Below are positions 1 to 10,859 of a stretch of DNA of 64,000 nucleotides, one piece after another. The DNA is taken from assembly GCA_023548195.1 (NCBI GenBank), contig JAJHZJ010000577.1, forward strand, positions 2,207,574-2,271,573. The letters are read 5' to 3'. Numbering within the stretch: position 1 is the first letter of the stretch; every line of letters begins with the position of its first letter. The notes under the pieces are model-generated. The model saw only the letters and a program-made list of their open reading frames with translations, was not told the origin of the DNA and did no database searches. This DNA comes from Bettongia penicillata ogilbyi (lineage: Eukaryota > Chordata > Mammalia > Diprotodontia > Potoroidae). Both the position numbers and the translations under genes were made by a program.

Positions 1-139
1 GCAAACTTTAAAATGCAACATAAATTCTGGTCATTCTTATTTTCATAATTACTAGCATTTATATGTCCTTTTAAAGTTTTAAAAACAATGCCCACACATA
101 AGTTCATGTGAATTTCAGAATTACTTGGTGAGTTAGGAA

Positions 140-510
140 CTGCAGGTATGATTATCTCCATTTAATGGGTGAGGAAATTAGTTGAGAGAGAATAAGAGAT
201 TTGCTTATTTGTCATTGTTAGTATCTAACTCTCCATGACCCCATTTGGGGTTTTCTTTGTAAGATACTGGAGTAGTTTTCCATTTCCTTCTCCAGCTCAT
301 TGTATAGATGAGGAAGTGAGGCAAACAGGGTTAAGTGAGTTGCTCAAGGTCACATAGTTAGTAAGTCTCTGATGCTAGAGATGACTTCATGCCCAGCACT
401 CTATCCATTATACCACTGAGGACCCCCAAGTGATTTGTTCATTTTAACTATCAGAAGTAGGTCTTGGACTTAAGTCTTCCTGACTCGAAGTCCAGAGTGG
501 AATCTACCAG
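140..510 (-). repeat. MIR/THER1-type CORE-SINE, split by a MAR1 insertion
   Basis: Two pieces, about 140-206 and 429-510, read together as the complement of a MIR-type SINE. The left piece has 'atctccattta' followed by a 'gaggaaatta' stretch. The right piece resumes the 'agtgatttg...' to 'cttcctgact' part. The gap is filled by the MAR1 at 211-428. MIR is an ancient L2-dependent SINE; this copy is inert. The orientation is inferred from the order of the 'cagatgaggaaact'-like motif. Confidence 0.6.
211..428 (-). mobile_element. MAR1-type CORE-SINE with RTE-like tail
   Basis: This is the complement of a marsupial MAR1-like SINE. It begins with the reversed RTE-type tail ('catgaccccatttgggg'), then the 'ggagtagttttccatttcc' block, the reversed CORE and 'ggtcacatagttagtaag', and ends at the tRNA-like head near 'ctatccattatacc'. 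It is bounded by an imperfect 13 bp target-site duplication, gatttgcttattt at 198-210 and gatttgttcattt at 432-444 (11 of 13 match). It is therefore an intact insertion into an older MIR. Confidence 0.8.
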
Positions 511-1025
511 AGGGGTCAAATGTCACAGACAAATGATGTGCAGTCCTCAGTGTCTCATGAACACATGGATGTTTTAATGCCTGGGAGTAAAGGTCCTCTT
601 GGTAACCCCAAATGAACTTCAGCTGGATAGCTCCCTGCCAAGGCTAATAATTACCCACAAAGGAAATGATCATCTATAAGGAACAGCAGCAGAGATTTCT
701 TCCCACAGCCTCATCTGCCTATCACAGAGTTGAAGAAACCCAAACCTTTCTATTTGTGTAGGCTCCACTAAGGGCAGTGTCCATGTTATTTCCACACACT
801 ATATTAGTTGCAAACTCAGACAGCAATAGGAGACACTAAACCATACATAAAGATCTCTGTGGATCACACACTGACTAGAAAACCATATATCAATATTATG
901 TTCTATTGTATTTTCCTTTATTTTGTTAAATATTTCGTATTTACACTTTAATCCAGGTCCGTCCTCACTGGGGAATGTTTATTCAGCAATACAGTAGTGG
1001 ACAAAGTTTCACTATGTTCTCTGAA

Positions 1026-1165
1026 GTCCATTTAAGCTCCATGAGAGCAGGGTCTATGTTTACTCTGCATTCTCTATCAGTAGAAGCTCCATGAGGGTAA
1101 AGCCCATGCCTCTTTTACACTCTATATCTTAAATGTTTCGCACATAGGAGGCACTTACCACATAT
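1026..1165 (+). repeat. L2 LINE 3' end fragment
   Basis: It contains the L2 3'-terminal signature 'aagctccatgag(ag/gg)' twice (1035 and 1085), then a decayed 'cacataggaggcactta' stretch, matching the usual 'gcacatagtaggtgctt' end. The doubled 'aagctccatgag' suggests a small internal duplication or two overlapping L2 ends. L2 is long extinct. Confidence 0.6.
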
Positions 1166-1283
1166 TTGTTATTGTGATTGTTAAAAATGATTTTTTTGGA
1201 ATTTTGAGATGATTATGGAAGTGTGAAAGCATGTATGCCAAGATGCAGAAATCATAGTAATTTCAGAGGAATAGCCAGGAAGA

Positions 1284-1375
1284 ATAATAACAATATTCTT
1301 TACATAGTACTTTGGGGGTTACAAACCACTTTACATACGTTAAATCATTTGATCTCATTTGAGATTAATGAATCT
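1284..1375 (+). repeat. MIR/THER1-type fragment
   Basis: It holds the characteristic 'acatagtactttgggggtta' block followed by 'ccactttacatacgttaaat' and 'catttgatctcattt'. This corresponds to the part of MIR/THER1-type repeats that reads 'gcactttacatattatctcatttga'. It is short and diverged. Confidence 0.5.
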
Positions 1376-2974
1376 AAAGGATGCTATCAGCTTTGTACTA
1401 CAAGCCTATGACTATAGTCTATAAGTCCCTTCCCCTCCATTTACCCATAATTTCTGTGAGTCACCCCCCAGAGATAAAAAGGAAGTGGATGATTATTAAA
1501 TATCTACTATGAAAATAAATTTGGTGAAAATCAGTCAATACCATTAAAAAGTATCTTAGCATAGTCAAAGAAACAGATTTAGATGGTAAGGTAAAAGACT
1601 ATCCCTTTGCTCAGTGATTAAGCTACCATGTTTTATGATTAATGTAAATGGAATATACTGTCCTCATTAAAAAAAAAAAACAACTCTTAATGAATTACCT
1701 GGACAGATCTTTGATTAAAAACAATAGCTACAATTGGTATTGAATGAGCTACAATTGTCTTTTATGTTTATGTATAGAGGTATAAATATCATTTACATAT
1801 ATATATATATACATGTGTGTATATATATATGTGTGCGTGTATATATACATAATCTAAATAACTGATTAACAAAATCTCAATCAAAACATATAGTTGACTA
1901 GCTTCTTTTCATCTTATTAGGCTTGAGATGTGTTGTAATTCTTCTCTACAGAGTCCATTTACATAACCTGGCCAAAGTTTTGAAAAAACCCAGTGAATGG
2001 TGTTTTAGTAAGTAAGGTAATATCAGATAGACAGATTGTTGCTTTCAAAGCTAGTTTCAAGATTCATAATTCCTCCTCAAGATTTCTTGAGGAGTGGAGC
2101 AGGTAAGAGAACATGCCCCAAGGCTTTCATTTCTTAACTGGAGGTCAGTAAGTTTTTCCACAGGAGGCAACTTCATGGTGTCTGACTGCCAAAAACGATC
2201 TCATAGCATAAACCTTTCTTCCTTGAAAGGATATTTCTATCTCCACTATTTCATAAGTCAAATTCCACTTGTTTGCTTGAATATTTGAGGGGAAGAGGAG
2301 GAGGAGGGTTAAGGAATGTGGCTAAACCTTAAGTATAATCAATCTTTTTCAGTTTCAAGTGTTCCCCCTGCTACTGAGCCAACAAATTAATTTGTAAAGT
2401 CTCCTCTTGATAACCGAGCTCCTCTGACATCACTTTAAATTGAAAAAGAGAAAAAAAACCCCAAAAACCTAAACCTTACACAATAAACACTCAATGTAAA
2501 TTGGTAATTCAACCAAATCTCTTTCACTTATTATCCAAAATCCACTCTTCTACCTCACCACATTTTTTTTTCTTCTACAAACTGAGGCCTATCAGTCATT
2601 TAACAATAGCTATCCCAAGAGAGAATGTTTAAGTGCAAGAATGGAGAGGAAACATGCTGCTTTATAGTTTAGAGTATAAATCATATATGTTTTCTTTTTC
2701 TTACTCTTTCATTGTAGACTGTTTTGAAACAGTAAGTTGAAAAACAGTGAACTGCGTGAGAAAATCTGTGGCTCTTCTCAGTTTACAAGAATGAGTATGG
2801 CTGTTCTCTGCCTCACATGTTATTTTAGCCACCCAAGGAAGCAATCTCTTTCAGTGTTTGTAATTCTTGAGAAAATGTTACGATTTCTGCTTCAGTAATA
2901 TTCGTTTATGTCTTCTATCCAAATAATGATTTATTTTGGAAGAAAATCATGTATTCAACTTAGGAATCATTTGA

Positions 2975-3145
2975 TAATTATTTCACATCATCTATAGTCT
3001 GGATCTTTCCCAATTAGCTTTCTTTTAAAATTACTTCATATTCTCCCAGGGAAGGTAGGGGTTTCAAATGACTATCTCAGAATGTGAACCAAAGCTTAAT
3101 ACAGTTTACTGACCTGCTGTCAGAAGTTCTACTAATACAAGACTC
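2975..3145 (+). repeat. Left copy of a local direct repeat (A1)
   Basis: This segment recurs in the same orientation at about 6612-6780 at roughly 78% identity by eye. Shared landmarks in the same order are 'catctatagtctgg', 'ttttaaaattact', 'cagaatg' and 'cagaagttctactaa'. The family is unknown to me. The two copies flank the HAL1/L1 block at 3.3-6.6 kb. Confidence 0.65.
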
Positions 3146-3462
3146 CGAGGAAAAATGCACATATATGTCTGCGTGTATATGTATATGTATATATGTATAC
3201 ATATATAGATATATATGAAATGGAAAAAGACAAGGTAATTGAGACCAAAATGCAATCAAACACATGAGTGTTTGATAATCCATTAGATATAAACTAATGG
3301 GAATAATAGTTTCCTGTTCAACAGCACCAGAACTAAAGCTCACATTGATTAGCAGCCTCGCAGTGTGGAAAGCCCATTTGAATCTCAGACTCCAAGCACT
3401 AGCTGGGCCGAACTAGGCGGGGGTGGACAGGAATCTCAGAAGTCAAGGAACTGGCTGGGAAA

Positions 3463-4564
3463 ATGCCTAGAAAAGGGAAGAAAAATAAGACCATAGAGAG
3501 CTTTTTCAGACAGATGCAAATGATTCCGACTTTCGGATGTGAAGACGACGAGGACATATTCTTGCCATCAGGGAAAAATGTGGAGGGCGGGGCCTCAGTA
3601 CCCCAGACATCCCAGGAGGATGTTGGGTGGGCTCAGGCCTTGGAAGAGCTCAAAAAGGATTTTGAAAAGCAAGTTAGGTGGAGGAAAAACTGGGAAGAGA
3701 AATGAGAGAGATGCAAGAAAAGTATGAAAAGCGGGGTCAATACCTTGGTAAAGGAGAACCAAAAAAATACTGAAGAAAATAACACCTTGAAAAATAGGCT
3801 CATTCAATTGGCAAAGGAGGTTCAAAAAGCCAATGAGGAGAAGAATGCTTTCAAAAGCAGAATTAGCCAAAGGAAAAAAGAGGTTCAAAAGCTCACTGAA
3901 GATAATAGTTCTCTCAAAATTAGAATGGAACAGATGGAATCTAATGACTTTATGAGAAACCAAGAAATCACAAAACAAAACCAAAAGAATGAAAAAATGG
4001 AAGAGAATGTGAAATATCTCATGGGAAAAACAACTGACCTGGAAAATAGATCCAGGAGAGACAATTTAAAAATTATGGGACTACCTGAAAGTCATGATCA
4101 AAAAAAGAGCCTAGATATCATCTTCCATGAAATTATTGCGGAAAACTGCCCTGAGATTCTAGAACCAGAGGGCAAAATAAGTATTGAAAGAATCCATCGA
4201 TCACCACCTGAAAGAGATCCAAAAAGAGAAACTCCTAGGAACATTGTGGCCAAATTCCAGAATTCCCAGCTCAAGGAGAAAATCTTGCAAGCAGGTAGAA
4301 AGAAACAATTCCAGTACTGTGGAAATACAATCAGGATAACTCAAGATCTAGCAGCTTCTACATTAAGGGATCAAAGGGCTCTGGAATAAGATATTCCAGA
4401 AGTCAAAGGAACTAGAACTCAAAGCAAGAATCACCTACCCAGCTAAACTGATTATAATACTTCAGGGGAAAATATGGTCTTTCAATGAAATAGAGGACTT
4501 TCAACCATTCTTGATGAAAAGACCAGAGCTGAAAAGAAAATTTGACTTTCAAACACAAGAATGA
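3463..4564 (+). pseudogene. Decayed L1/HAL1 ORF1 (RNA-binding protein of LINE-1)
   Basis: The start ATG at 3463 opens 'MPRKGKKNKTIESFF'. The frame is lost near 3705, continues from about 3724, and shifts again near 4380, where an extra base gives an early TAA. The original frame can be followed to a TGA at about 4562. The middle is a long coiled coil (LVKENQKNTEENNTLKNRL and following heptads, about 3745-3950). It is followed by the ORF1p RRM-like segment around 'RSRRDNLKIMGLPE' (4051 on) and the C-terminal domain with 'IERIHRSPPERDPK' and 'QYCGNTIRITQDLAAST'. ORF1p is a trimeric nucleic-acid-binding chaperone of L1 particles. This copy cannot encode an intact protein. Confidence 0.85.
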
Positions 4565-5618
4565 GAAGAAGCATGAAAAAGTAAACAGCAAAGAGAAGTC
4601 TTAAGGGACTTACCAGAAGTGAACTGTTTACATTCCTACATGGAAAGACAATATTTGTAACTCTTAAAACTTTTCAGCATCTGGGTAGTTGGTGGCACCA
4701 TACACACACATGTACATGCATGCACACACACACATGCACACATGCACACACATACAGAGACAGAGAGCACAGATTGAATTGAATAGGATGGGACCATATC
4801 TTAAAAGAAATTAAGGTAAATGGTGAGAGAGAAATGTAGTGGGAGGAAAGAGAGTGAAATGGAATGGGGTAATTATATGTCATTTAAGAGGCAAGTAGGA
4901 GACTTTTTAGTGGAGGGAAAAAGAGGAGAGCTGAGAAAAAAAAAAAACAAAAACAAGAAGTTTACCCTCATCACATTTGACTAAACGAAGGAATAAAATG
5001 CACATTCATTTTGGTATGAAAATCTATCTTACAGTATAGGAAAGTGGGGGAGAAGGAGATAAGCAAGGGGGGTGGGATGATGGAAGGGAGGGCAAAGGGA
5101 GGAGGGAGCAATTTGAAGTCAACACTTGGGGAGGGACAGGATCAAAAGACAGAATAGAAACAATGGGAGGCAGGATAGGATGGAGGGAAATACAGTTAGT
5201 CTTACACAACACGACTATCAGGGAAGTCATTTGCAAAACTACACAGATATGGCCTATATTGAATTGCTTGCCTTCCCAAAGGGAATGGGTGGGGAGGGAG
5301 GGATGGGGAGAATTTGGAACTCAAAGTTTTAGGAACAACTGTTTAGTATTGTTGTTGCTACTAGGAAAGAAGACATACAGTTAATGAGGAATAGAAAGTC
5401 ATCTGGCCCTACAGGAGAAAAGAGAAGATGGAGACAAGTGAAGGGAGGGATGACAGAAGAGAGGGCAGATTGGAGACAGGGAAAATTAGATTGCTTGGGG
5501 TATTGGGGTGGGGGGAGGGGATAAAAGGGGAGGAAATTTGGAACCCAAAATTTTGTGAAAATGAATGTAAAAAGTTAAACAAATAAATAAATAAATAAAT
5601 TTTTAAAAAATAAAATTA
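4565..5618 (+). other. HAL1-like 3' region, purine-rich, A-rich tail
   Basis: It contains a (CA)n tract (about 4700-4760), then G/A-rich sequence such as 'gaaagtgggggagaaggaga'. The last third has the L1 3'UTR landmarks 'gcttgccttccc', 'gagggagggatgggg', 'aatttggaactcaaa' and a tail of AAAT repeats at about 5578-5600. Its first half resembles the ORF1-ORF2 spacer of the L1 at 53-59 kb ('tttaccctcatcacatttg' here, 'tttactctcatcagatttgg' there). It therefore looks like spacer joined to 3'UTR. Confidence 0.7.
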
Positions 5619-5959
5619 AATAAAATCTTGTGGAAGAAAAAAATATCAAAAATTATATAAACTACAATAGATGTACATACACATTGTGAAAGTATATAAA
5701 AGGGAAAAAAAATAAGCGACACCATAACTAATAAAAATAGATACTTGTAACATAATGCATACCACTGCATATTTATATCAATTAAATTTAACAATAAACT
5801 ATATCTGGCTATATGAGCAACCTTTTTTTTCCAGAAATAGCAAAAAGCAAATTGGCCTCTTGGTAAGTTCCATCTGTAACTCCTATTTGAGCCACCTGGG
5901 GCCAAACACAGTAAAAGATGTCTTTTAGTGTTGTTTGCCTTTACATCAACATGGTTTTC

Positions 5960-6560
5960 AAGCAAATTGTCTGCTGGTTCTGCTCATAGCACACTGATAT
6001 TTCATACACCTCTTTCTAGGTTATTATTCCTTGATAATATCCCATCATATTCATATACCACATTTTGTTCAATTATTCCTCGATTTAGAAGCACCCACTT
6101 TAGATAATTTTATTTAAAAATAAGTTCTGTTATAAATCCTTATGGAACTATGGGGTATTCCTCTGTATCTGTGACATCCATCAGACACATGACTAGTAGT
6201 CATTTTTGGAACTTTTAAAATATAATTATTTTACAGAACTGTTCGATCATCAAAATTCCACTAAGGTACATTAGTTTCCTGTCTTCTCACAGTCCTTCCA
6301 ACTTTGACCACTTCTGTCTTGTGTAATTTTTACCCTTTTGAATGAGAGGTGAAATTTCATATATGTTATAATTTACAACTTGCATTTATTCATTTAAAAA
6401 TTGTTCATTCAATGTTATTCAAACACATGTATTTGCAAATTGATCTTGTTTTTTATACATTTGTAGCAGTTTCTTTTCTATTTTTGAAATCAGAACTTTA
6501 TCAGAAATATTTTAAAATGTTTTCCCCAATTAATTGCTTCTCCCCCAGCTCTAATTCTGC
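5960..6560 (-). repeat. Old L1 ORF2 3'-end fragment
   Basis: It reads as the complement of the marsupial L1 ORF2 C-terminal region. Visible landmarks are 'ggttctgctcat', 'tcatattcatataccaca', 'ttgttcaattattcctcgat', 'cttccaactttgac' and 'ctttatcagaaatattttaa'. These recur in the younger L1 ends at 33.3-34.1 and 42.0-42.6 kb. It is heavily diverged with no coding capacity. The flanking 5640-5960 is A-rich and may be its 3'UTR, but I cannot align it. Confidence 0.6.
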
Positions 6561-6611
6561 TTTTGTTTCATTTCATGAAGAATAATGTGTCTACCATAAT
6601 AGTGCAAGTAT

Positions 6612-6780
6612 TATAAGTATTTCATATCATCTATAGTCTGGGCCTTTCTCAGGTTTATTTTAAAATTACTTTGCATTCTTCAGGGAAGACAAGCATCTCA
6701 AAAGATTTTGTTTCAGAATGCAAACCAAGGCTTAAGACAGGCTGTTGACCTGCTTTCAGAAGTTCTACTAAACTCTGAAG
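6612..6780 (+). repeat. Right copy of a local direct repeat (A2)
   Basis: This is the partner of 2975-3145. It starts immediately beyond the L1 fragment that ends near 6560 and stops where the two copies diverge after 'cagaagttctactaa'. It is either an unrecognised interspersed repeat or a local duplication about 3.6 kb apart. Confidence 0.65.
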
Positions 6781-6789
6781 TTTCCATAG

Positions 6790-8800
6790 CTAAAAGATTA
6801 CGGTTCCAATGCAGATTCTACCTCTTGTTACTGAAACTGAAGTGGACAAATAAAACAGAACACGTTGAAACACCCCAAGTCTGTTCCTTGGGACCATAGG
6901 GCAAAAAATGAGATAGGTCAGTTCATGTACCTGTTCTGTGGGTGAACTTAACCTATATCTCCACACGCCAACCTGTAAAGAATAACAGGAAAGAGTAAAT
7001 TTTCCATTTGTAGTTTTAAAATTCACAGCCTATTTTGACTGTGCAGTCAATCCAATAAGTCTATTGCCACCTATATGATAGGGATAAAAGATTGTTTTCT
7101 TGCAGAAATAGGGTGCCTCCACGTTAGGTGATTTAGGTAAGTTCCAACACTCATTTAGGTACGTTTATGTTTAGGTATGTTCCAACATGCAAACATGCAT
7201 TGAGTGCATGCACGCAATATATGTATATGCAAATATAACATATGCGGTACACATATGTAAACACATATTATCCATATAATATATTTATATTGCATGCATT
7301 TATATGTATATATATATATAAAGACTTACAGAGACATATTTGTATCTATCTCTTTCCATTTATATATATAAGTATTTCTTTAAATATTAGAATCTTAGGC
7401 CCTTTGGGGCATCTGCTTTATATCTCAAATCTTTTAAGTATAAGCACATTTTTCTTTTCTCCTTATTTCCTCATTGTACTATGGCAGAAGAAGAGAGGAG
7501 ACATAGGAGCGGAGATTATGTTGAAAAGAGACAAAAGATAAGATATAAAAGAGGATAGGGTGTTGTGACTGGGGCCCTACCCTAAATGAAGAATAAGCCT
7601 GGGCCAGATCAGAAATAAAATGACTTTCAGGAATAAAAGTGTTCAAGAAAGTGATGACAGCAAAATATTTTTGAATCATAGACTGTTTTGGATTATTTCT
7701 TCTATTGATGATAAAGATTTGACAATATAAGATAAAGTATTCTTGCATGAGTAATTGCATTTAAATAAAGGAGAATTTTAAGAGGGGAAATATTAGTAAG
7801 CCTACCCCTCTTCTTTAAAGTTAGCCAAATGCTTTTCTGACAAAAGAGAGACTATCTCCTGTAGGGACTCTGTAGATTAAGTAAGCTTTTCCCATTTGTA
7901 TGAAAATTTTATGTTTATTGCTTACTTTCTCAATGGGGTATTGAAAAAGAGGGGGATAATTTGGAACCAATTTTTTTTGCAAATGAATGTGAAAAGAAAG
8001 CATATTTATTTTAAAAAAGAATATCAATGATTTATGAAAGCCAAGAAATAGGATTTCATTTCAATTAAAGAAAGAATAAAATATTTTACATCTTCCTCTG
8101 ACATTGTTGGTTTTTCTGTGTTTGTACTTACTGAGAAGAGGGCCTCTAGAGTTACAATTACTTGATGCTTTTTAAGCCTCAGAACCAAAGAACAGAAATA
8201 TTACTGAGCAAACACAGAAGCTGTGTCCAATATTTCTTGGAGAAGAGCAAAAGAGTTTGAACACACTATGAGTCAATTTTTGTTTTTTCTCCAAAATTGT
8301 GTTTATCTAAATGGAAAAAGGGCATTTATTATCTTAAATTGGTTAAAAATCTGAGTCTGAGCCAAAGCCAAATAAAGATGAAGCTTCAGAATTCACCCGA
8401 ACAAAGACTTCTGCTTACTTGAAAAAAAAAAAAAACAACACTACTTCACAAAACATAAATTGAGATATGTGAAGATATAATCACAAAAAGTGATTGCAAA
8501 ATTCTGGTAATTCCTTTGCAATGGTCTTCTGACATTATTTAAACCTGAAAATGCTCAAATGTGATATAATTTGGTCCAAAAGAGCTCCATCTGATTTTTC
8601 TTTTCGTACTGATGTGTTTAACCAGTTAATCACCTAATTTCATTTTATTTTTTTAAAACAAACCATAAAGTGGTATAAGATTATATTCTGGAGATAAAAA
8701 GAACAACATGAATTGAAGTCTAGAATCAGACAATATAAATTAAATTTTTTCATTAAGTTTTAAGGGTTAGAATAGATGACCTTTGAATTCTTTTTTGGCA
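6790..8800. other. Unassigned AT-rich stretch with a small L1 tail
   Basis: I see no gene. At about 7935-8020 (+) there is a probable L1 3'-end scrap ('ataatttggaacca', 'aaatgaatgtgaaaag', then an A-rich tail). AT-rich simple sequence occupies about 7200-7370. The remaining ORFs are under 100 codons and lack motifs. Confidence 0.45.
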
Positions 8801-8804
8801 CTAA

Positions 8805-8965
8805 ATCTGCAATCTTCTGTGATTGCCTCATTCAACCCCTTTGTGTTACAGATGAAGAAACTAAATTCAGGTATAACTTGACTGAATTTCTTGGGTAGGG
8901 TGTGGCAGGTCAAGAATTCAATCTCAGTTTTTCTGATTCAAGATGTGTTCCATTTTTTTCTGCAT
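8805..8965 (-). repeat. MIR-type SINE fragment
   Basis: The complement of MIR 3' CORE is visible as 'tgttacagatgaagaaacta', followed by the diverged 'caagaattcaatctcag' that stands where 'ggatttgaacccag' would be. It is weakly preserved. Confidence 0.5.
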
Positions 8966-9175
8966 CAGAATTTACGTATAAACATACAAAGATTTACCAC
9001 TATTATCTAATCCTATTATTGCCAGGCAGAAACAGCCTAAAATCATGTGATAGAATCAGATAGACTAGAACATTTGGATAGTGAGGAACTGGCCAATGAG
9101 GGCAGTCCTTTTGAGTAAGCAAAAAGTGCTAAGGATGAAATTCCTCATTTGGAAAAAAACTAGGAATCCAATTTG

Positions 9176-9444
9176 TGGGGGCAGCTAGAATAAGGAAAAC
9201 TTAGTTTCAAACTCTGCTTCTTATAGTTGCTGTAGACAAATCACATGGGTGCAGTGAAAGTCCTGGGCATGAAATCAGACCTCAGCTGGGTGACACTGGA
9301 AGAGTCACTTAATCCTGTTCTTCATCTGTAAAATGAACTAGAAACAGAAATGACAAACCACTCCAGTATCTTTACCAAGAAAATCCCCCAAGTGGGGTCA
9401 TGAACAGAGTAGGACATGAAGAGTATGAAATGACTGAACAACAG
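9176..9444 (+). mobile_element. MAR1-type CORE-SINE
   Basis: A decayed head ('gggggcagctagaataag') leads to 'cttaatcctgttcttcatct', 'gtaaaatgaactag', 'caaaccactccagtatcttt' and the RTE-like tail 'caagtggggtcatgaacag' with 'aaatgactgaacaacag'. The length is slightly above the usual MAR1 size because of extra sequence after the head, possibly two partial copies. Confidence 0.75.
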
Positions 9445-9764
9445 CTGCTTCTGAGTGAGTGGTGAATCATATCAAAAGCACTCAGCAGTTTCTAATGACT
9501 GAGTTCATTGACCAGTCCTCCATTGCATTTGTTGTATTCAAAAGCTGTGGCTTATGTCTTTATTCATCATGCTTATATTAATCTGCAACTTCCACCCACT
9601 GTAAAACTTCTACAAAACTCAGTGTTTGATCCAATATGGTGTGTGTGCGCGTGCATGTGCATGCACATACACATGCATACATGTAGATATTCCTATTGTA
9701 GTAACCTCATGCAGTTTGAGAGTTTGGGTTAGATTTCATCTTTTCATTGCACATTTTAAAAACC

Positions 9765-9934
9765 ATTATCTTGAAATATTTGAAGGGCCAGTCATATGTA
9801 AAAGGTATTTTAGAATTATTTTGCTTGACCCTGAAGGAACTATGCATGGAAGTTGCCAAAAGGCAAAATTTTCCTGAATATAGCCGAGAAAATCAGCCTA
9901 AAAATTATAGCTGTCCAAAAGTGAAATGGGTGGG
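9765..9934 (+). repeat. L3/CR1 LINE 3' region, left part
   Basis: It has the L3/CR1 3' landmarks in order: 'tatttgaagggcca', 'ttgcttgaccctgaagg', 'gcatggaagttgccaaa', 'agctgtccaaaagtgaaatg'. The element is interrupted at about 9935 and resumes at about 10860. Confidence 0.75.
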
Positions 9935-10859
9935 TGTAATGGCAAGTAAAATTAAGATCTTTTGCTGTTTTTGTTTTAGTATATAGTCAAGTGCCTGATT
10001 GAATCTTGCCTTTATCAATCAAGAGTCTTTACTAGGAGTAAAGTATAGAAACAAGAGTGACTATAACTGGAAACAGTATATGTATTTGCATTGCTAATGT
10101 GACTAAAGATCTTCCCCATCCATTAATGGGCTGTCCCATTAAAGGGAGTTTGATTAGGGAAGATTTGTAGAAACACTCACAGTTTTTGTTAATGAAGCAT
10201 TGGCTTTCAATGGTTGAGATGTCCTCTGGCTCTAAAAAGGTTTAAACACTCTAAGGGTAAGGTTTTATTTTGGGACTTAGTTTTTGGTAAGAAGGTTTGA
10301 GTGGCAGATGAGAACTCTGGGAAGCCGCTAAGGAGCCCCCCAGCTTTGAGAACCCAGATGTCCTGCTTCCCTCTGTGGTAACAATGGTCAGACCGCTGTA
10401 CCTGTATGTTGAATTATGGTCAGGCAGAGGAAGCCATGTCTGTGTATTACCTTGAAGCTTACTGACTGAAAGTGTTTGTTTGGCCAGATGAGGACTCTGG
10501 GAAACCACCAAGGAGCCTCCTGGTTTTGAGAGCCCAGATGTCATGCTTTCCTCTCTAGTAACTATGGTCAGACAGCTGGGATCCAATTGTCTGTTGAATT
10601 CAGGCAGGGGAAGACAAGTCTGTTGATCTTTTGATTTCTCTGTATTTTCTTTGAAATTCACGGTGCTGACTCTTTGAACTAACTGAATGATATACATACT
10701 TGGTTAAGGGAATGATACATGTGCTTGATTAAAGTGATGTTAACCCCTTGAAAGTAGCTTTTCTTTTATGAATAACCTTTTATGAATTTCTTTTATGAAT
10801 AACCCTAAGAACCTAGGATAGCAGCACCCCCCCATGTATGTTGGGGTGCTTACTTATGT
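9935..10859 (+). mobile_element. LTR-like repeat (family X), copy 1, inserted in L3
   Basis: It begins TGTAATGGCAAG and interrupts an L3/CR1 end cleanly, which shows it is a mobile insertion. A second copy lies in reverse complement at about 59460-60036. Shared blocks include 'tttatcaatcaagagtcttt', 'agatcttcccca', 'cccattaaagggagtttgat', 'aggactctggga', 'tctgttgaatt', and 'tttctgtattttctttga'. Copy 1 alone has an internal duplication of about 180 bp (10302 and 10481) and a smaller one of 'cttttatgaat' near 10760-10800. LTR status is inferred from the TGT start and size only. No internal gag, pol or env is seen. Confidence 0.6.
10302..10660. repeat. About 180 bp tandem duplication inside family X copy 1
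   Basis: The unit beginning 'tggcagatgagaactctggg' at 10302 repeats as 'tggccagatgaggactctgg' at 10481. Later shared landmarks include 'cccagatgtc(c/a)tgctt' and 'atggtcagac'. Because 180 is a multiple of three, the minus-strand 148-codon ORF across it (10251-10697) shows two copies of a roughly 60-residue unit (LTIVTTEGSRTSGFSK and LTIVTREESMTSGLSK). The other family member has a single unit and no matching ORF, so I treat the ORF as incidental. Confidence 0.7.

Larger units (their letters stand above)
515..2960. other. Mostly unassigned AT-rich DNA
   Basis: Apart from the L2 and MIR fragments at 1026-1375 and a (TA/TG)n microsatellite at about 1795-1850, I recognise nothing in this stretch. 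The two short ORFs (1223-1411 and 2094-2288) are under 65 codons, overlap repeats or low-complexity DNA, and show no motif. I do not call them genes. Confidence 0.5.
3345..5618 (+). mobile_element. HAL1-like (half-L1) retrotransposon, 5'-truncated
   Basis: A short 5'UTR remnant leads directly into a decayed L1 ORF1. After the ORF1 stop the sequence passes into a purine-rich untranslated region and then an L1-type 3' end ('attgcttgccttcccaa', 'aatttggaac', 'gaatgtaaaaag') finishing in an A-rich (AAAT)n tail. No endonuclease or reverse transcriptase sequence lies between. A second element with the same ORF1-to-3'UTR junction lies at 49886-52558 on the minus strand, so the missing ORF2 looks like a family trait rather than a random deletion. 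HAL1 elements are known L1-derived, ORF1-only retroposons that must borrow L1 ORF2 protein. Confidence 0.8.

Noticed and set aside
3595..3984. 129-codon minus-strand hydrophobic ORF
   Set aside because: It is the complement of the coiled-coil part of HAL1 ORF1; A-rich coding sequence reads as F/L on the other strand.
7106..7136. 31 nt segment between a 'ttttcttgcag' acceptor and a 'gtaagt' donor
   Set aside because: It is very short and isolated, and such pairs are expected by chance in 64 kb. The flanks show nothing else exon-like.
10251..10697. 148-codon minus-strand ORF with two 60-residue units
   Set aside because: It is antisense to a mobile element, and its repeat comes from a 180 bp DNA duplication. 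The other copy of the element has no such ORF.
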